The notes under the pieces are model-generated. The model had not been told where the DNA came from, did not search any database, and saw only the letters and a list, made by a program, of their open reading frames with translations. DNA of 64,000 nucleotides from Lunularia cruciata (Eukaryota; Streptophyta; Marchantiopsida; Lunulariales; Lunulariaceae): the NCBI GenBank assembly GCA_948567375.1, contig OX419760.1, positions 14,880,001 to 14,944,000 of the forward strand, read 5' to 3'. Each line of letters opens with the position of its first letter. Within the stretch, counting starts at the first letter, position 1. Below, one piece after another: positions 13,577 through 28,500 of this stretch. Made by a program: the position numbers and the translations under genes.

Positions 13577-16500
13577 ATGAGCGGGTGGAATTATGTAGTG
13601 ACGGCTCACAAGCCCACGAATGTCACACATTCGTGCGTCGGAAATTTTACGGGTCCGCAGGAGCTTAATCTGATCATTGCGTATCCTTCATATTCTATGT
13701 ATAACAGTGAGTGCGAATTTGAAATTGCTTGCTGAGTTCGTCTGTGTGCGCGTTTGCTGCTCTCTTCTGTTGCCTAGGATGACGTCATTTTAAGTTGGGA
13801 TGACACATCGGAGTCGTGGAGACGAACATTTCATTCACTACATTGGAATTTCTCGCGCGAAAGTCTGATTTGTGATTGCTTGGAGGATTTAAACGCTTAG
13901 CAGCCGGAGTCGTGGTTGTAATATTTCGCTGCCTTTGCGACTTGTTCTCATTTCACCTTTTAGTGTGTGTAGCTTGCCCGCACACACATACAATGGGGAT
14001 TTTTGTATCAGCATCGGCGTAGCTCTATCCATATTGTTAAGAGTATTGTAGCGACATTATTTTGGTTAGCTCAAATAGTTGCGAGTCCCTAGATGAATCT
14101 TCCGGCCTGGATAAAGGTTTCGGTTTCGCTGACCGTTCTTGGAACGCAGTGAATTTTGATGCTCAGAACTGGCATGTCTGTCACTTATTTGGTTCCTTTG
14201 CCCAATTGCCAGGCAAGCTGTATTGGCCCTAGCGTGCTTCTGTCGTTCATTTGTTACCTTCTCTCTGTCTGGTATGCTTTCGTGTTCTAGAACTGCTAAA
14301 GTTTTCCCTGGGCACGGGCATACGACTTGGTTGGTACGTGCAAACCGTTAAACCCTGGACAAACACGTTGATTGCTCTCGCTTGCTAAATTTCTCAACAC
14401 GATATGAATCTGCTGCTGACGGGAACTGCTGAGTCCGAATGTGGTCGGGTTGAAGGGAGAGTGAAAATCAAATTAAAATTGTAGGACACTCAGGTTTGAG
14501 CTGGGGTTTTAAGCCAGATTGCGAAGCAGGGTTTTGGTGGTCAAATGCGATCGGTTCTTCTCGTATTCCTCTGCACCCTGCGAGTATAAGTGTCTGAGGA
14601 ACCTGGTCTTTACCCGACCATTCTGTTCGTGTTTGTAACCTTGAAAGAAGAATAAGAGTGGACTGAAAAGGGAATATTGAACCTGGAGAGCATCCCAGTT
14701 GCGCTGTTCTGTTCACAGTAGGTAGTAAGCTAGCACAAGAACTTGCAAATTTTGTGTAGCCTTACCGACCCTGGTGCTTGGAGTTCTTTGCAACTAGCTG
14801 AGTCGGTCTTTGCTAGGAAACCTTACAGTATCCTTTTTGTCAACTAAGCGGTCGTATCTCTCTCTCGCTGTTGCTGTCCTTAATTCAAAGGGTTTCAGGA
14901 AATGTACCAGAATAGAAATACATCTCCTGACTCCACAGGGCCTCCAGGTATACCTTACACCTGTTACTTGCAGTCTATTCTACCATATTATGATTACGAA
15001 CTAGCAGAGGCTCCTGGCCAGCAAAGAGAAAGTCACAGTTTGAGACAATTGTAGTTGCTGCTATTTTTCCTCCGAGAATGGTTCTCTGTCCTGAGAAGCT
15101 TGGAAGATTGAGTCACTGGCAGACAGAATGTAGGAGATTTTGCCGATCAGCATGGATGATAAGAGCTGTGCACCTTCTTCTTTGTCAGATCTGCTTCTAG
15201 CAAGTTGTGTTACATTTGATTGGGTCAAACTTCACTCCAATACCGATTGCCATTTGAAAAGTTTGACGATCGTTCGTTGAATTGCAGCCTATGTTGGATG
15301 TCCCTATATATGGTCGGATCGCCACTTTAGAACTTTTTCGTCCGACGGTAAGTTGTTGAATTGTTTCCTTCTGCCAATGCGCAGTTTGGTCAGCGAGTAG
15401 GATGAATAAGTAATGTACGCAGGGAGAAACTAAGCTGTGCATCCTGCGCCTTTATCGTGTCCAGGGAGAATCTCAAGATGTGCTCTTCATATCAACAGAG
15501 AGGTACAAATTCTGCGTGCTTCAATGGGATGCCGATGCTGGAGAACTTGTTACGAGGTGAGTACTTCTTGCCATTTCTAAATCTCCTGCTCATTTCAGCA
15601 CTTCAAAACTGCGCGTGTCACTGGAGGGAGAGTTCTGTGCTGGTGATGTGAAGCAGTCAGTTCATCGTCATGTTGCATCTGTAGACTCATATGGTGGACG
15701 TTTACCATTGTGACCGATTCCAAACGTTGACATTAACTCCGATGATGAAGCTTCAGTCCTCAAACCCAAACTCACTGCCTTTGTTCTTGTCAACGACATC
15801 TTGTCCTCGTTCGGGACCTTGGAACTTTTACGTCATTTTTAGTCTGCCTATCTTGTCCAATCGGTCGTTGTAATTTCTTGCACTTCCACTTCATACTTCA
15901 TCCTGCAATTCAAATCCAGCCCTGGTTTAGCTTCACAGCTTGTACCGACTCTTGCTAGCACAGATTTTACCTTCAAGTAACCAAGATCCCTGGTGCCTCG
16001 AAAACGTACTGTGTCGAGCTTGCCTGTTGTTTATTATTTCGAACATCCTTTGTTTTAATCTTGATTGAACTCCTCTAATTCCATTCTTTTATATAACCTC
16101 ACACACTTAGTTGATAATGTACCGCAACAAACTCTTCTGCAAATAGTTCCTTGGCACCACCTTCAAGTACTTTGAATGTACCTTTGAACTGAAATCTGCC
16201 GAATCATTTTGCTACAGATGTCGTCAAGTATCCAGAGTAGATTCCATTGTTATCTCTTGTATTCCTCCTGGTGAAATATGGGCCACGTGGTTTGTGATTG
16301 CAGGGCCATGGGGGATGTTTCTGATCGCATTGGTCGACCTACTGATAATGGACAGGTCCTTTATCTGATTGCCCAATGATCATGTTGCCTCATTCAGTTT
16401 CATATTTGGAATTAATTTGTACTTCGAAACGTAGCTAGTAAGCTTGTTCCAAGACTCTTTGAGAATATTTGAAGCATGCACTTCCTGCCATGATAATGTA

Positions 16501-19500
16501 CCATTTCCACGAAACTCTTTGTGTGTCTTCTCTTGTAACTTTTTCCAAGGGAAAGTGAATCTGACCTTGTTCTTCCAACTGCTCTCATTGTGATACGCCA
16601 GATAGGCATCGTGGATCCTGATTGCCGTCTGATCGGGCTTCATTTGTATGATGGTCTCTTTAAGGTACTGTTAACTGATCACTCACCGGGAATTTCCTGA
16701 ATCAATATTCATGGCCCAAGTTTACGTACTAGCACTCGTGGAAGCTAATGGATCAATTGATCGTGATCTGGACATGAGTTGCCTATGTATATCTGTCGAA
16801 GGTCTTAGTAGTGAGCATAGAAAAGGTTTGGAAACAAATTCTTGGAAGCGTTGAGCCATCACCTTCCTACCTTTCACTTCTGCATATAGGGGCTGACATC
16901 TGTCGCTTACCACTCTATGTAACTAGCGCTTAGGCGGAATTTACTTCTATAGCTTGAAAGGTCAGAGTCACGTCTGGTCAGACGTGGGCGTGAAACCGGG
17001 TTTGTATCATGGGGTTCTGTATTCCATTGCCCAATATGTAGGAACCCACATCCTACTTTTTTATCAATCTGTGCAGGTGATCCCAATCGATAACAAAGGG
17101 CAACTCAAAGAAGCCTTCAATATCCGGTATTGCCCTGATACTTCTGGGATGACTTACTTTCTTTCTCGCCCGGATCGAAGTTCTCTTTAGACTGTCAACA
17201 TCCTAAGGAATGCAGTATTGATCAAGAATCACACTCAGATTGGTTTGGACATACAAGTTTCAGCCCTGGAATAGCCCTGAGCCGCATAGCTTGGTCGTAT
17301 GGATGACTCTGCTCGGAATTGGTGTTGTCTTGCATTATGTGGAATTTGCTGATAGGTGTGCATGGGGGCATCTATGTTGCCGCAAAATATGATGCAGTTA
17401 GTTACATGGTGCAGGCTGGAAGAATTGCAGGTTCTCGATATCAAATTTTTGTACGGATGCTCCAAGCCTACCATTGCCGTCCTGTACCAGGTTTTGATCA
17501 CACGTTACGCGCTCATTTTCAATAGTATTTACATTGACAAGATCTATGTGAACAAAAGACTTCGAGATGGATTAATTTACAAATTTCTGGAACTAGAGAA
17601 AGCCATATAATGAGTATACTACAGGATATGTGTTTAGTTCTTTGAACAGTTTGTGTATTTATTACAGGGTGTGTGTTTAGTTTAGCTTAATTTGCATGTT
17701 GCTTGTCACTTGTCCCACCGTGTCGCTGGAATAACGCTGCTGGTTACCTGGTTTCAGAAGACATTGCTATTTATGAAGGCAGAGACCAGCCATCTCCTGT
17801 AATAATGAGTTTGGTACCACCCTTGCAGGACAATAAAGACGCTCGACATGTTAAGACTTATGAAGTTCAACTGAAGGAAAAAGATTTTGGAGAGGGACCG
17901 TGGCTACAGAACAATCTGGACAATGGTGCAGGTCTTCTTATTCCTGTTCCCCTACCTCTAGGTGGGGCCATAATAATTGGTGAACAAACTATCGTGTACT
18001 ACAACGGTTCTGTTTTCAAGGCGATACCCATCCGCCCGGTATGTAGATCTCTTCAAGTTCTTTGGTGTAACAGTTTCCGCTCTTTTGTGCAAAACGTATG
18101 TTTGGGTTCAGAGACTCTTCCTGTATGCCCTTGTCATGCACACGATTTTCTGAACAGTGGATGGCATGAATGCGGCCCTCTTCAATACTTTTTCGTTGAT
18201 TTTGCTTTCTGCATTTTTTCTTTTAGTAGTTTTGGACCCGTCAATGGGCGTGGCTATCCTGGCAGTAGCGGAGTCACACATAATCATTTTACCAGATCAG
18301 CGAACTTCAGATAGTGCGATCTACACTATATGAGCCTGCTCATCTCGAGTTACACACATCATGTTTACATTTCATATGCACACCATGTGCACGCACTGAG
18401 TTCTGGATTCCCCGTACGAAGAATGGCTTCTGCTCTCATGTCTGAATATATGAGCCTGACGCTTCGCTTCTTCTCAGCCAAGAGACCATCCACTCTCTTC
18501 CCACTTCGCTCCAACTCACATTTTTTGATCTGTTTCATGGTTTCTATACATATTTTTTGTGTCCTGTCTGCCGATTTCAGTTCTCTTGATAGGTTAAGTT
18601 TGGCTCGTTGGTCTTCAATTACAGGTTGTCCCCTTTATTTCGCTCCATGCTTTGCTTAGCGCCTATAGATTACATGATGTATATCAATTCTCTACGGCTA
18701 TGGATCAGGAAATATTGATATTTCGTTTGTGCTTAACCTTGCATTTTATCTGTTAGAATTTTTACCTCCTTTAGGGATTCATTTCTCATCTCGATTTACA
18801 CATATCATGTTTACATTTCAGTATCATGTTTACATGTCATCCGCACATTTTTTTTCTCTATATCATGTTTACATTTCATCCGCACTCCATATGCACATAA
18901 TGAGTTCTGGATCCCCCTTTCTTGGAACGGCTTCCGCTCTCATGTCCTGATATATGAGCCAGTAGGTTTCGACATCATTTGACTCGATTGCCTGTGGCAC
19001 GGGCTGATGTCTATATCCTGCTATCTCGGTGATCGTCAACATTGTTCTTTGTACAGGGAGCAAGATGTTTTACAAATGATTGCCTGATTTACCCTTGTGG
19101 AAGTATAGGATACTAGGATTTGCTCAAGGGGAGTTGTCTAACTATAGTGAGGGTTTGCAGTCAATCACCAAAGCTTATGGACGAGTAGACGCGGATGGTT
19201 CTCGTTACCTCTTGAGTGATCATGCTGGCATGTTGCACCTACTTGTCATCACCCATGACAAAGAACGGTTGGCTTCCACCTTATCAAAGAATTAAATTTC
19301 CCACTTATATCACTTTGCAGCAAGAGTCGTTTGTTTTTGAAAGTCGAAAGATCTCTATGGATAAATCTAGTAGCACTGTCCAGATGGCTACAGGGAAGTA
19401 CAATCCGGTGGTAGGCTCCTAGATGCCTTGTTGGCTGAGTACATTAAAAAGATTCATTCGAAAACATTTATGTTTGCAGAGTTTTGGGGCTCAAAGTGGA

Positions 19501-22500
19501 ACCACTTGGTGAGACGTCGGCAGCGTCGACTCTCTCTTATCTAGACAACGGTGTAGTGTATGTTGGTTCCAGCTACGGAGATTCACAGGTACTTCCCACC
19601 GGCCAGTCCCGTAAATTTAGAAGTCACTTTTCACAGTTTTTTTACCAGACTAAATCTAAACTGGTTTCCGAGGAGCCCTTGTTATTTGTCCTGCAATATC
19701 GAAGCAGATAAACTGTCACTTTCTTTCACTTCACCTTTTATTTGATTATCAATACTGTTTATGCAGCTGATCAAACTGAACTCACAAGCTGATTCCAAGC
19801 AATCCTACGTAGAGGTGTTGGAAAGTTTCGTGAATCTGGGACCAATTGTCGACCTATGCGTGGTTGACCTGGAGCGGCAGGGTCAAGGTCAAGTTGTAAC
19901 CTGCTCGGGTGCTTTCAAAGATGGCTCCCTTCGAATAGTTCGCAATGGGATTGGAATTAATGAACAGGTCCATTTTTCACATCATCTCTCTTCCGCTTGG
20001 CTAGATACACAGCTTAGGTTCGCGGTCTACATCAATTATCTAGAACTTTCATATGTAAGTCTGGACTTTGTTTAAAGGTCTACTGAAAAAATGTTTTTGT
20101 CTAGCAGCTTTGCAGTTCGGTTAGCAGCTTTCCAGGATGTTATATGCCCATAAAATGTTTATTGAACTACCCAACGTGTCACATTAGTGAGATTAACATT
20201 TCGGAATGGCGGATGTTTCCTTGAGTATTTATAGGCTTCAGCGGAACTGCAAGGTATAAAGGGGATGTGGTCGTTGAGGGTTTCGTCACAGGAGGCCTTC
20301 GATACTTTTCTGGTGGTGAGCTTTATTAGTGAGACCCGCATCTTGGCTATGAATGCTGATGACGAGTTGGAGGAGACAGAGATTGATGGTTTCGACTCAG
20401 AAGCCCAGACTCTCTTCTGCTACAATGCAATTCATGATCAGCTTATCCAGGTAATTTCTGGTACAACTAATCTCGATAAATCTCATGACAATTATCAGGT
20501 TGACATGAATACTGAATCAAACTATGACCATATGACAGGTCACTGCTAGCTCTCTTAGGTTGGTGGATGCTGCCTCAAGGAGGCAGTTAACTGAGTGGAA
20601 GGCACCACCAGGAATCGCAATCAACGTTGCAACAGCAAATGCTTCTCAGGTATGATATCTCTACCTCTCATTTTTTTTCACCAGAATATTTTGAATACGC
20701 AGTTGTGTTATGAGTAACATCGTTCCCCTATGTGGGGGAAACTCAAGCTAAGTAAATTGCAAATTCTTATCGAAAGAGTTGTGTTTTCCTTGCCAATATC
20801 CAAGCTGCAGTCTTTTGGTGAGAGATGTTTCTGAAGTTATGTATATTGGATGTAGGTTTTCGAAGCAGGGATATTGCAAGTAGTTTCCCTAGTTGTTGTC
20901 GCTTGGTGCTGCAAATTTTTTCTGACTTCTGCTCTTCTCCTATTACATCAGGTGTTACTTGCGACTGGTGGCGGAAATCTGGTCTACTTGGAAATAGGAC
21001 ATGCAACTTTGACAGAGCTGAAGCATGTACAGCTTGAGTACGAGATTTCCTGTCTAGATATCAATCCAGTAGGAGATGATCCCAATCGGAGTCAGTTGGC
21101 AGCAGTGGGAATGTGGACAGACATAAGTGTTCGTGTATTTTCTCTTCCAGATCTCAATCTGATCACGAAAGAAAGTTTGGGTGGAGAGATCATACCCCGA
21201 TCAGTACTGTTTTGTGCATTCGAAGGGGTATGTGACTTGTGGGCTAAAACTTAAAATCTATTTTTATTGATCAATATGCTAGTTGGTACCACAGCCCTCG
21301 AAGTCAGACCATTCTGTACTTCTTTTATTGTAGTCCGTAAAATACGGAAATGACTGTTTCCTGCACGGGACCCACTTGTGACTTACCCCTCTCCTCCAAC
21401 TACCTCTCACACATGACCTCTCTCACTCTCTACTGCTATTTCTCGGCCCTTCCTAATCTGCTCTATGTTTGCTCTCTGCTCTTACCTCTTTCGCTTCTAC
21501 TATTGCATTCATCCGCACATTGTTATTCTGTTTGTCATTTGCTCAGTACTAATCAACGTTTTTGCAGGTATTGCCAAGGTGTGCCTCGTATCTTTTCTTG
21601 GCGCATGATTGTTCTTTGCGCATGCTTCCAGTTTTGCATTTTCTATGACCATCATCGTCTTTTCATCTTTCCATTAGGACACGTTTTATTCTTTCTGCCT
21701 TACAGCTACTTCCCCAAGGACTGCCCGTTCCAGCACCTCACTCTGACCTTTGTTGAGCCTCACTTTGGAAGCAACCGAGTCCACCTTGGCACTCATAAGC
21801 TTCCGAGCAGAAACTCGGGACAAGGGGTACTGGCATTTGCTCAGCTACTTCGGCACTGTGTTAGGCCCTGATGAATTTGTTAGTGCTTTCGCACAGGCTT
21901 ACTATGGTTGCTTGTCTGCTTCCTTCAGTGTTTTATGACTCATGTGTTCATAGGGCATGCTGCGATATACTCTATATCCATTCGTCAATGCACTCATGAG
22001 CTTTCAAGCAGAAACTTGGTACGAGGGGTACTGACACTTGCTCAGCTACTTCGGCACTGCGTGAGGCACTGATGAAGTCGCATGTGCTTTCGTGGAGGTT
22101 TACTATCGCCGCCTTCTGCGTCCCTTTGTTGTTTAGTTTCTCAGAACTCATGCGTCCATAGCGCTTGCTGCAATATACTATATCCAGTTGCACGATCTAC
22201 CTATATCCAGTTGCACCATCCACCACTCTCCTGCTTTGTTCCACTCCTCCCTTCCCCAGCTAATTCCCTCCCTATTATTTTTCCCTCGCTCTTTGCCTCA
22301 TGGTTCATGGTTCATACCGGACTTTTGACCTCCACTATCTCCAGTGTTCCTACCCGACTCCAGCTTACAGTTTAATTTTCTTCGTTCATGCACTGCGTAC
22401 TGGTGGTGAATTACACAATGTTTTATATTTGTCGAATTCGTTTGAATAGCTGTTATGGATTTCAAGTTGTTTACTAGTCGCTAGATATATGTTGTTCTCG

Positions 22501-25500
22501 ATTTGTTGCAATTGTGCCTTCGCTTCAGGTTACATTCGATGCATTCTATTTTACGGATTTATCACTATTCTAGAATTGTGCATAATGTACATCTTGGTTA
22601 CCGATCATATGCATTTAATGAGTTCTGGATCACCCGTTCTAGGAACGGCTTCTGCTCTCATCTACCTATATCCAGTCCTCTGAAGTTTCTCTGTTTGGCG
22701 TTCCAGGACTCAAACGTCCATAGCACTTGTTGCGATATACTATATATCCTGTCCTTTTTCCCGGAGGCCTGTATACCATACTGTTGTTTAGGAGTCCTTC
22801 TTGACTTCTGAATTCATATATATATACTGTATACTTCACCTTCACCTTCATTCACTTCACCTCTGCTTTTCCCGCTTCAGTTGACTCATCCGCTTCCCGT
22901 GCAGCGCTGAAGTTTTCTTGCTCCACTCTCGTATCACTAGCGAACCTCTGCTTGACTCTTTCCCATTGTTGTGTCCTGGACTTTCTCTCTACTAATGAAT
23001 GTTTGTGATATCAGGGATCCATCAGGTATGTCTCGATTTCTTCCCTCATCTTACTCATGTGGATTCTTTTCTTTCTGGACTGATCCTCATTATGCGGCTA
23101 AGACTCCAGCGCTTAAGTGCATGCCTGCACTTTTGCTTGCCCTTGCTTTCCACACTTCCACCTCTGTTCTTTTTGACATTCCCATTACTTTTGAGCGGCA
23201 CTTTAGGGGAGCAACCGAGTTTGCCTTGGCACTCATGAGTTTTCGAGCAGAAACTTGGTACGAGGGGTACTGACAATTGCTCAGCTACTTCGGCACTGCG
23301 TGAGGCACTGATGAAGTCGCAGGTGTTTTCATGAAGGTTTACTATGGCCCCCTTCTGCTTCCCCTTTGCTGTTTAGTGCCTCAGGACTCAAGCGGCCATA
23401 GCGCTTGTGGTGATATACTTTATATCCTGTCCTTTTTCGCTTCGCTCTCGTAACCCTGTTACACTTAGACAGGTTTCTGCAGCCACACAATCCTAGAGCT
23501 CTCGCATTGTTCCACTCCTCCATTCCCCAGCTAATTCCCTCCCTTTTATTTTTCCAGTCTTTTGCATAGGTGCTCTCGAAATTTCACGTTGTTTACTAGT
23601 CCGTTGGCCATCTGTTGTTCTCAATTTGTTTCAATTATGCCTTTGCTGCAGGTTACATTCGATGCATTCTGCTTTAAGGATTTAATACTACTCTAGCATT
23701 GTGAATCATGTACATATTGCTTATCGATCATATGCATTTCACGAGTTCTGGATAACCCGTTCCCAGAATGGCTTCTGCTCTCATGTACCTGTATATATCC
23801 TGTCGTTTGCATATATGTTCTCGATTTCACGTTGTTTACTAGTCCGTTAGCCATATGTTATTCTCAATTTGTTTCAATTATGCCTGTGCTTCAGGTTACA
23901 TTCAATGCATTCTACCTTATGGATTTATCACTATTCCAGCATTGTGAATCATGCACATCTTGCTTACCGATCATTGGCATTTCATGAGCTCTGGATAACC
24001 CGTTCATAACCCGTTCATAACTCTGGATAACCCGCTTCTACTCTCATATACCTCTATATATATATCCTTTCATGGTTCGACCTCCCGCGTCTACAGTGTT
24101 CCTACCTGACTCCAGCCCACGTTTTTAATTTTCATCGTTCACGCACTGCTTGCCGGTGGTCTATTACATAACGTTTTATATTTCTTGCATTCGTTTGCAT
24201 AGCTGTTATCGATTTCAAGTTGTTTACTAGTCCTTTAGATATATGTTATTCTCAATTTGTTGCAATTATGCCTTTGCTTCAGGTTACATTCGATGCATTC
24301 TACCTTATGGATTTATCACTATGCTAGCATTGTGCATCACATACATCTTGGTTACCGATCATTTGCATTTCATGAGTTCTAGATAACCGTTCCCAGAACG
24401 GCTTCTGCTCTCATATACCTACATATCCTGTCCTCTTTCGCTCCACTCTGGTTATTCTGTTACACTTCAATATGTCTCTGCAGAAGACCATCCACTACGC
24501 TCCCGCATTGTTCCACTCCTCCCTTCCCCAGCTAATTCCCTCCCTATTAGTTTTCCCTCGCTCTTTGCCTGCTTCATGGTTCATAACTGACTTTCGACCT
24601 CCTCTGTCCCCAGTGTTCCTACCCGACTCCAGTTTACAGATCAATGTCTTCGTTCATGCACTGCTTACTGGTGGTGAATCACACAATGTTTTATATTTCT
24701 CGAATTCGTTTGAATAGCTGTTATCGATTTCAAGTTGTTTACTAGTCGTTTAGATATATGTTTTTCTCGATTTGTTGCAATTATGCCTTTGCTTCAGGTT
24801 ACATTCGATGCATTCTACTTTATGGATTTATCACTATTCTCGCATTGTGCATATAGTATATCTTGGTTACCGATCATATGCATCTAATGAGTTCTGGATC
24901 ACCCGTTCTAGGAACGGCTTCTGCTCTCATCTACCTATATCCAGTCCTCCGGAGCTTCGCTTGCCTTCCCTCATTCTCTGAGCGATTTCATACTTCCGCT
25001 GCTCTGACTCATGCATCTTCCACGAATTGCGTTTTCTGACTCTCAGATCTTCCTTGACTTGTGATTTCCAGACTTCTACTTGACTCTCGACTCCTGTTTA
25101 TCTCAATCTTCTTAATTTGGCTCGTTAAGTCTCCGTTTCTTCCTGTTGATTTTATTTCTCTACCTATGTGGGTGTTCTGTTTCCGCATCTTCGATGCATG
25201 CATCTCAGATATAGGTGTTTTTATTTGATTGTTTTCATCTCACATTTACTTAGGCTTTCATTCAATGATGTTTTTTCTCTATATATGCAGGTGTCCTGTT
25301 TCTGTTTATTCAATGCATGCAACTAGGATATAGGTGTTGCTATTACATTGCTTCCAGGTTACATTTACTTATGCTTTAATTCGACCAGATGTTCATTATC
25401 TTGTTTTCATTACACACCGTGCATAGCATTTGCATTCAGTGAGTTCTGGATCTCCCGTTCCTCAACGGCTTCTGTCCTCATTTTCCTATATCCTGTCCTC

Positions 25501-28500
25501 ATGCTGCGATGTACTTCTTGTTTTATTACCTGACGTTCGTTCATAAACTGCTGATAAGGCAATGTCTGGCTCATCGGCCTTCGTTTACAAGTGGTTTACT
25601 ACTTCCTTACGTGCTTTGCTTTACGTTTATCTTGCGATTAGGTTTTTACATGATTAGGCTTTTACTGGATTGTACATTTCTGTATTAGTCTCGGTTTACA
25701 ATTTGATTTCGATTCATTCAGTTTGTTTCCGATTGTTTCACATACGCGGACTTCGCGGTTTCTTTATATGAGTTGACTCTTCGTGTTCTCAGTACACATT
25801 GGTTCACAGATTCTCTACATGAAGTTAGTTATATGTGGTCGATGCTTGATAATACATGCTATTTATGAATTACATGTCATCTCCTTTTCGCATGTATTTT
25901 TCATTAAGTTTTCTTTCATTTTATTGCCATTTCATCTACACTTCATATGCATTTAATGAGTTCCGGATCTCCCGTTCGAGGAACGGCTTCTGTCCTCGTA
26001 TATCCATATCCAGTCCTCTAACGCCTCGTTCTGCTCCCCAGTTCTCTGAACGGCTTCTACTCTCTTTCTTCTCACAGCAGTCCTCTTATCTTTTCGCCCC
26101 GTCTCAGTCATTACACCAAGCACTCTTCCTCTCCCACTTCGCTCCACTCCACTTATCATCACGCGTGAATGTAGTCTGTCCCATGGTTCCTACCTGTCTT
26201 TCGACTTCATGATTCACTGCCGCTCTTCCTTTCGTAGACTGCTCCGTCCATCGGTCTGCGTTTACACGTTTTTTACTACTTCTTTACATGTTTTGCTTTG
26301 CGATTAGTGATTACACGTTGTTGTACATTTCTCTATGGTCTTCGTTTACATGTTGTTCTCGATCTCTTTACATGAGTTATTCAGCGAGTTCTTTACATGC
26401 GTTGCTTAACGCTCTCCGTTACACGTTAGTTAACAGTTTCTCTGCATGTTGTTATCTTCTGATCATTTGATGATGTCGGTGCTTTGCCTTACTTTCGATT
26501 TACGAGTTACATTTCATCTCCTTCCGCATGTTCCTTTCATTCAGTTTTGCTTTCATTTTATTGCCATTCCATCTGCATTTCATATGCACTTAATGAGTTT
26601 CGGATCTTCCTTTCCTTGAACGGCTTCTGCTCTCATCCCTCATATCCAGTCCTCTCACGCTTCGCTCCAACCCAGCCAAGATACCATCCACTCCTCTCCC
26701 ACTTCGTTTCACTCCACCTATACTCCACGATAGCTACTCGCTCTATTTTTTACTCTTCTTTCCATTGGACCTTCCTACTCGCTCGATGATCCTTCTCTGC
26801 TTTCAGTTTCAGATGCTTAATCTGGTGCCATTGTTGTCTCTTGGTGCTTCTTCCATGTTGTATACTACTTCACTGCAGGTTCTACTTCATGTGCAATTCA
26901 TAATGAGATGCATATGGTTCTGCTCTTGGTTCCTTACTTAGTGGGTTTTGGATCCCCCGTTGGTAGAACGGCTTCTGCTCCCTTTCCTCAAATATGCTGC
27001 TGTTTGGGAAACCTTGACTTTGTGGATCTGTAATTTGGTCTTTAACTTACGTACTCAAACTTGTAGCCTGGTATTATGATTAAAGCTGTGAAATAATTCA
27101 GGAGCGTCCAGAACTTTGCTTATATGAAGCATAAATCATGTACTTATGCTCTTTTTCATCTTTCTTTGCTCATTCCACAGATTCCTTACCTCCTTTGCGC
27201 CCTTGGAGACGGACACCTCTTCAATTTTGTACTGGATTTGGCGTCCGGGCAGTTATCGGATCGCAAGAAGATCTCGTTAGGCACTCAGCCTATAACTCTC
27301 CGTACTTTTCGCTCCAAAAATGCCACCCATGTATTTGCGGCATCTGACCGACCGACTGTCATTTACAGTAGCAATCGGAAACTGCTTTACAGCAACGTGA
27401 ATCTGAAGGAAGTAAACCACATGTGCCCATTCAACTCAGCTTCTTTCCCTGACAGGTGTGTTTATTTATCCCACTTACTCCCGCAAGCCTTTTTAATGGT
27501 CTTGTGCCTTACATGTTTTTTCATCATAATGTCCAAATCTCACGTAGGAAGTTGGTGTATCATTCTTGTGATCCACCTCTTAATCAACACAACGTTTGAG
27601 CATTTCTCTGTTTCTTCTGTTATCTCGTATCTCTTTCCCAAACTAGAATGTTTGGTTGATTCTTTCTTTGTTCTGATCTTACTTGTGAGCATTGACACGC
27701 TATACTATGACAAGAACTGTACCTTCTCCGGAGTGCACTTGGTGTATAGATTACGACGCTTGTAATACACAAGTTGCCCTCTTTTACCTTTCTTAAGCCA
27801 AGTTTTGTAGTGAATCAGCTTCAGCTGTTGATGAGGAATTTATGTTACATTGCTAAACCTCGACAAGTTGACTTACTTTGAACGCGGCTTATCCAGCTTG
27901 GCGATCGGTAAAGAAGGGGAGCTTACAATTGGTACCATAGATGACATTCAAAAGTTACATATCCGCACCGTGCCTCTCGGCGAGCAGCCTCGGCGCATAT
28001 GCCATCAGGAATCCTCAAGAACTTTTGGTCTTTGTAGTGCAAAGTATCAAAATTCCTCAAACGGCGAGGATATGGAGTCTCATTATGTACGATTGATCGA
28101 TGACCAGACCTTTGAGATAGTTGCAACGTATCAGCTTGACACGTACGAGACGGGGTGCTCTATCATTACTTGCTCCTTTGCTGATGACAGCAACGTGTAC
28201 TTTTGTGTGGGCACCGCCTATGCACTTCCAGAGGAGAACGAGCCTAGCAAGGTGTGGATGTCTCTAATGTAACTATACCTGGATGCGGTATATTTCTTTG
28301 TCTATATGATGGAATATATATATCATATGGGCTGACCTCAATTTTCTCGTACTTGATATACACAGGGCCGTATTTTGGTGTTCGTGGTCGAGGATGGGAA
28401 ATTACAGCTACTAACGGAGAAGGAGACGAAGGGTGCTGTCTATAGTTTGAATGCATTCAATGGAAAGTTGCTAGCGGCAATTAATCAGAAGATTCAACTT

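Noticed and set aside
17703-18314. 203-codon open frame overlapping DDB1
   Set aside because: It is exon 9 (17829-18038) read through its flanking introns; the extra parts are not conserved.
22050-23310. Box C/D snoRNA in module N (TGATGAAGTCGC block)
   Set aside because: The C-box-like TGATGA lacks a suitably spaced CTGA D box and a terminal stem in each copy.
21350-26789. Many 60-170-codon frames in DDB1 intron 15
   Set aside because: They overlap in several frames, lie in repeats, and lack any family motif or splice support.
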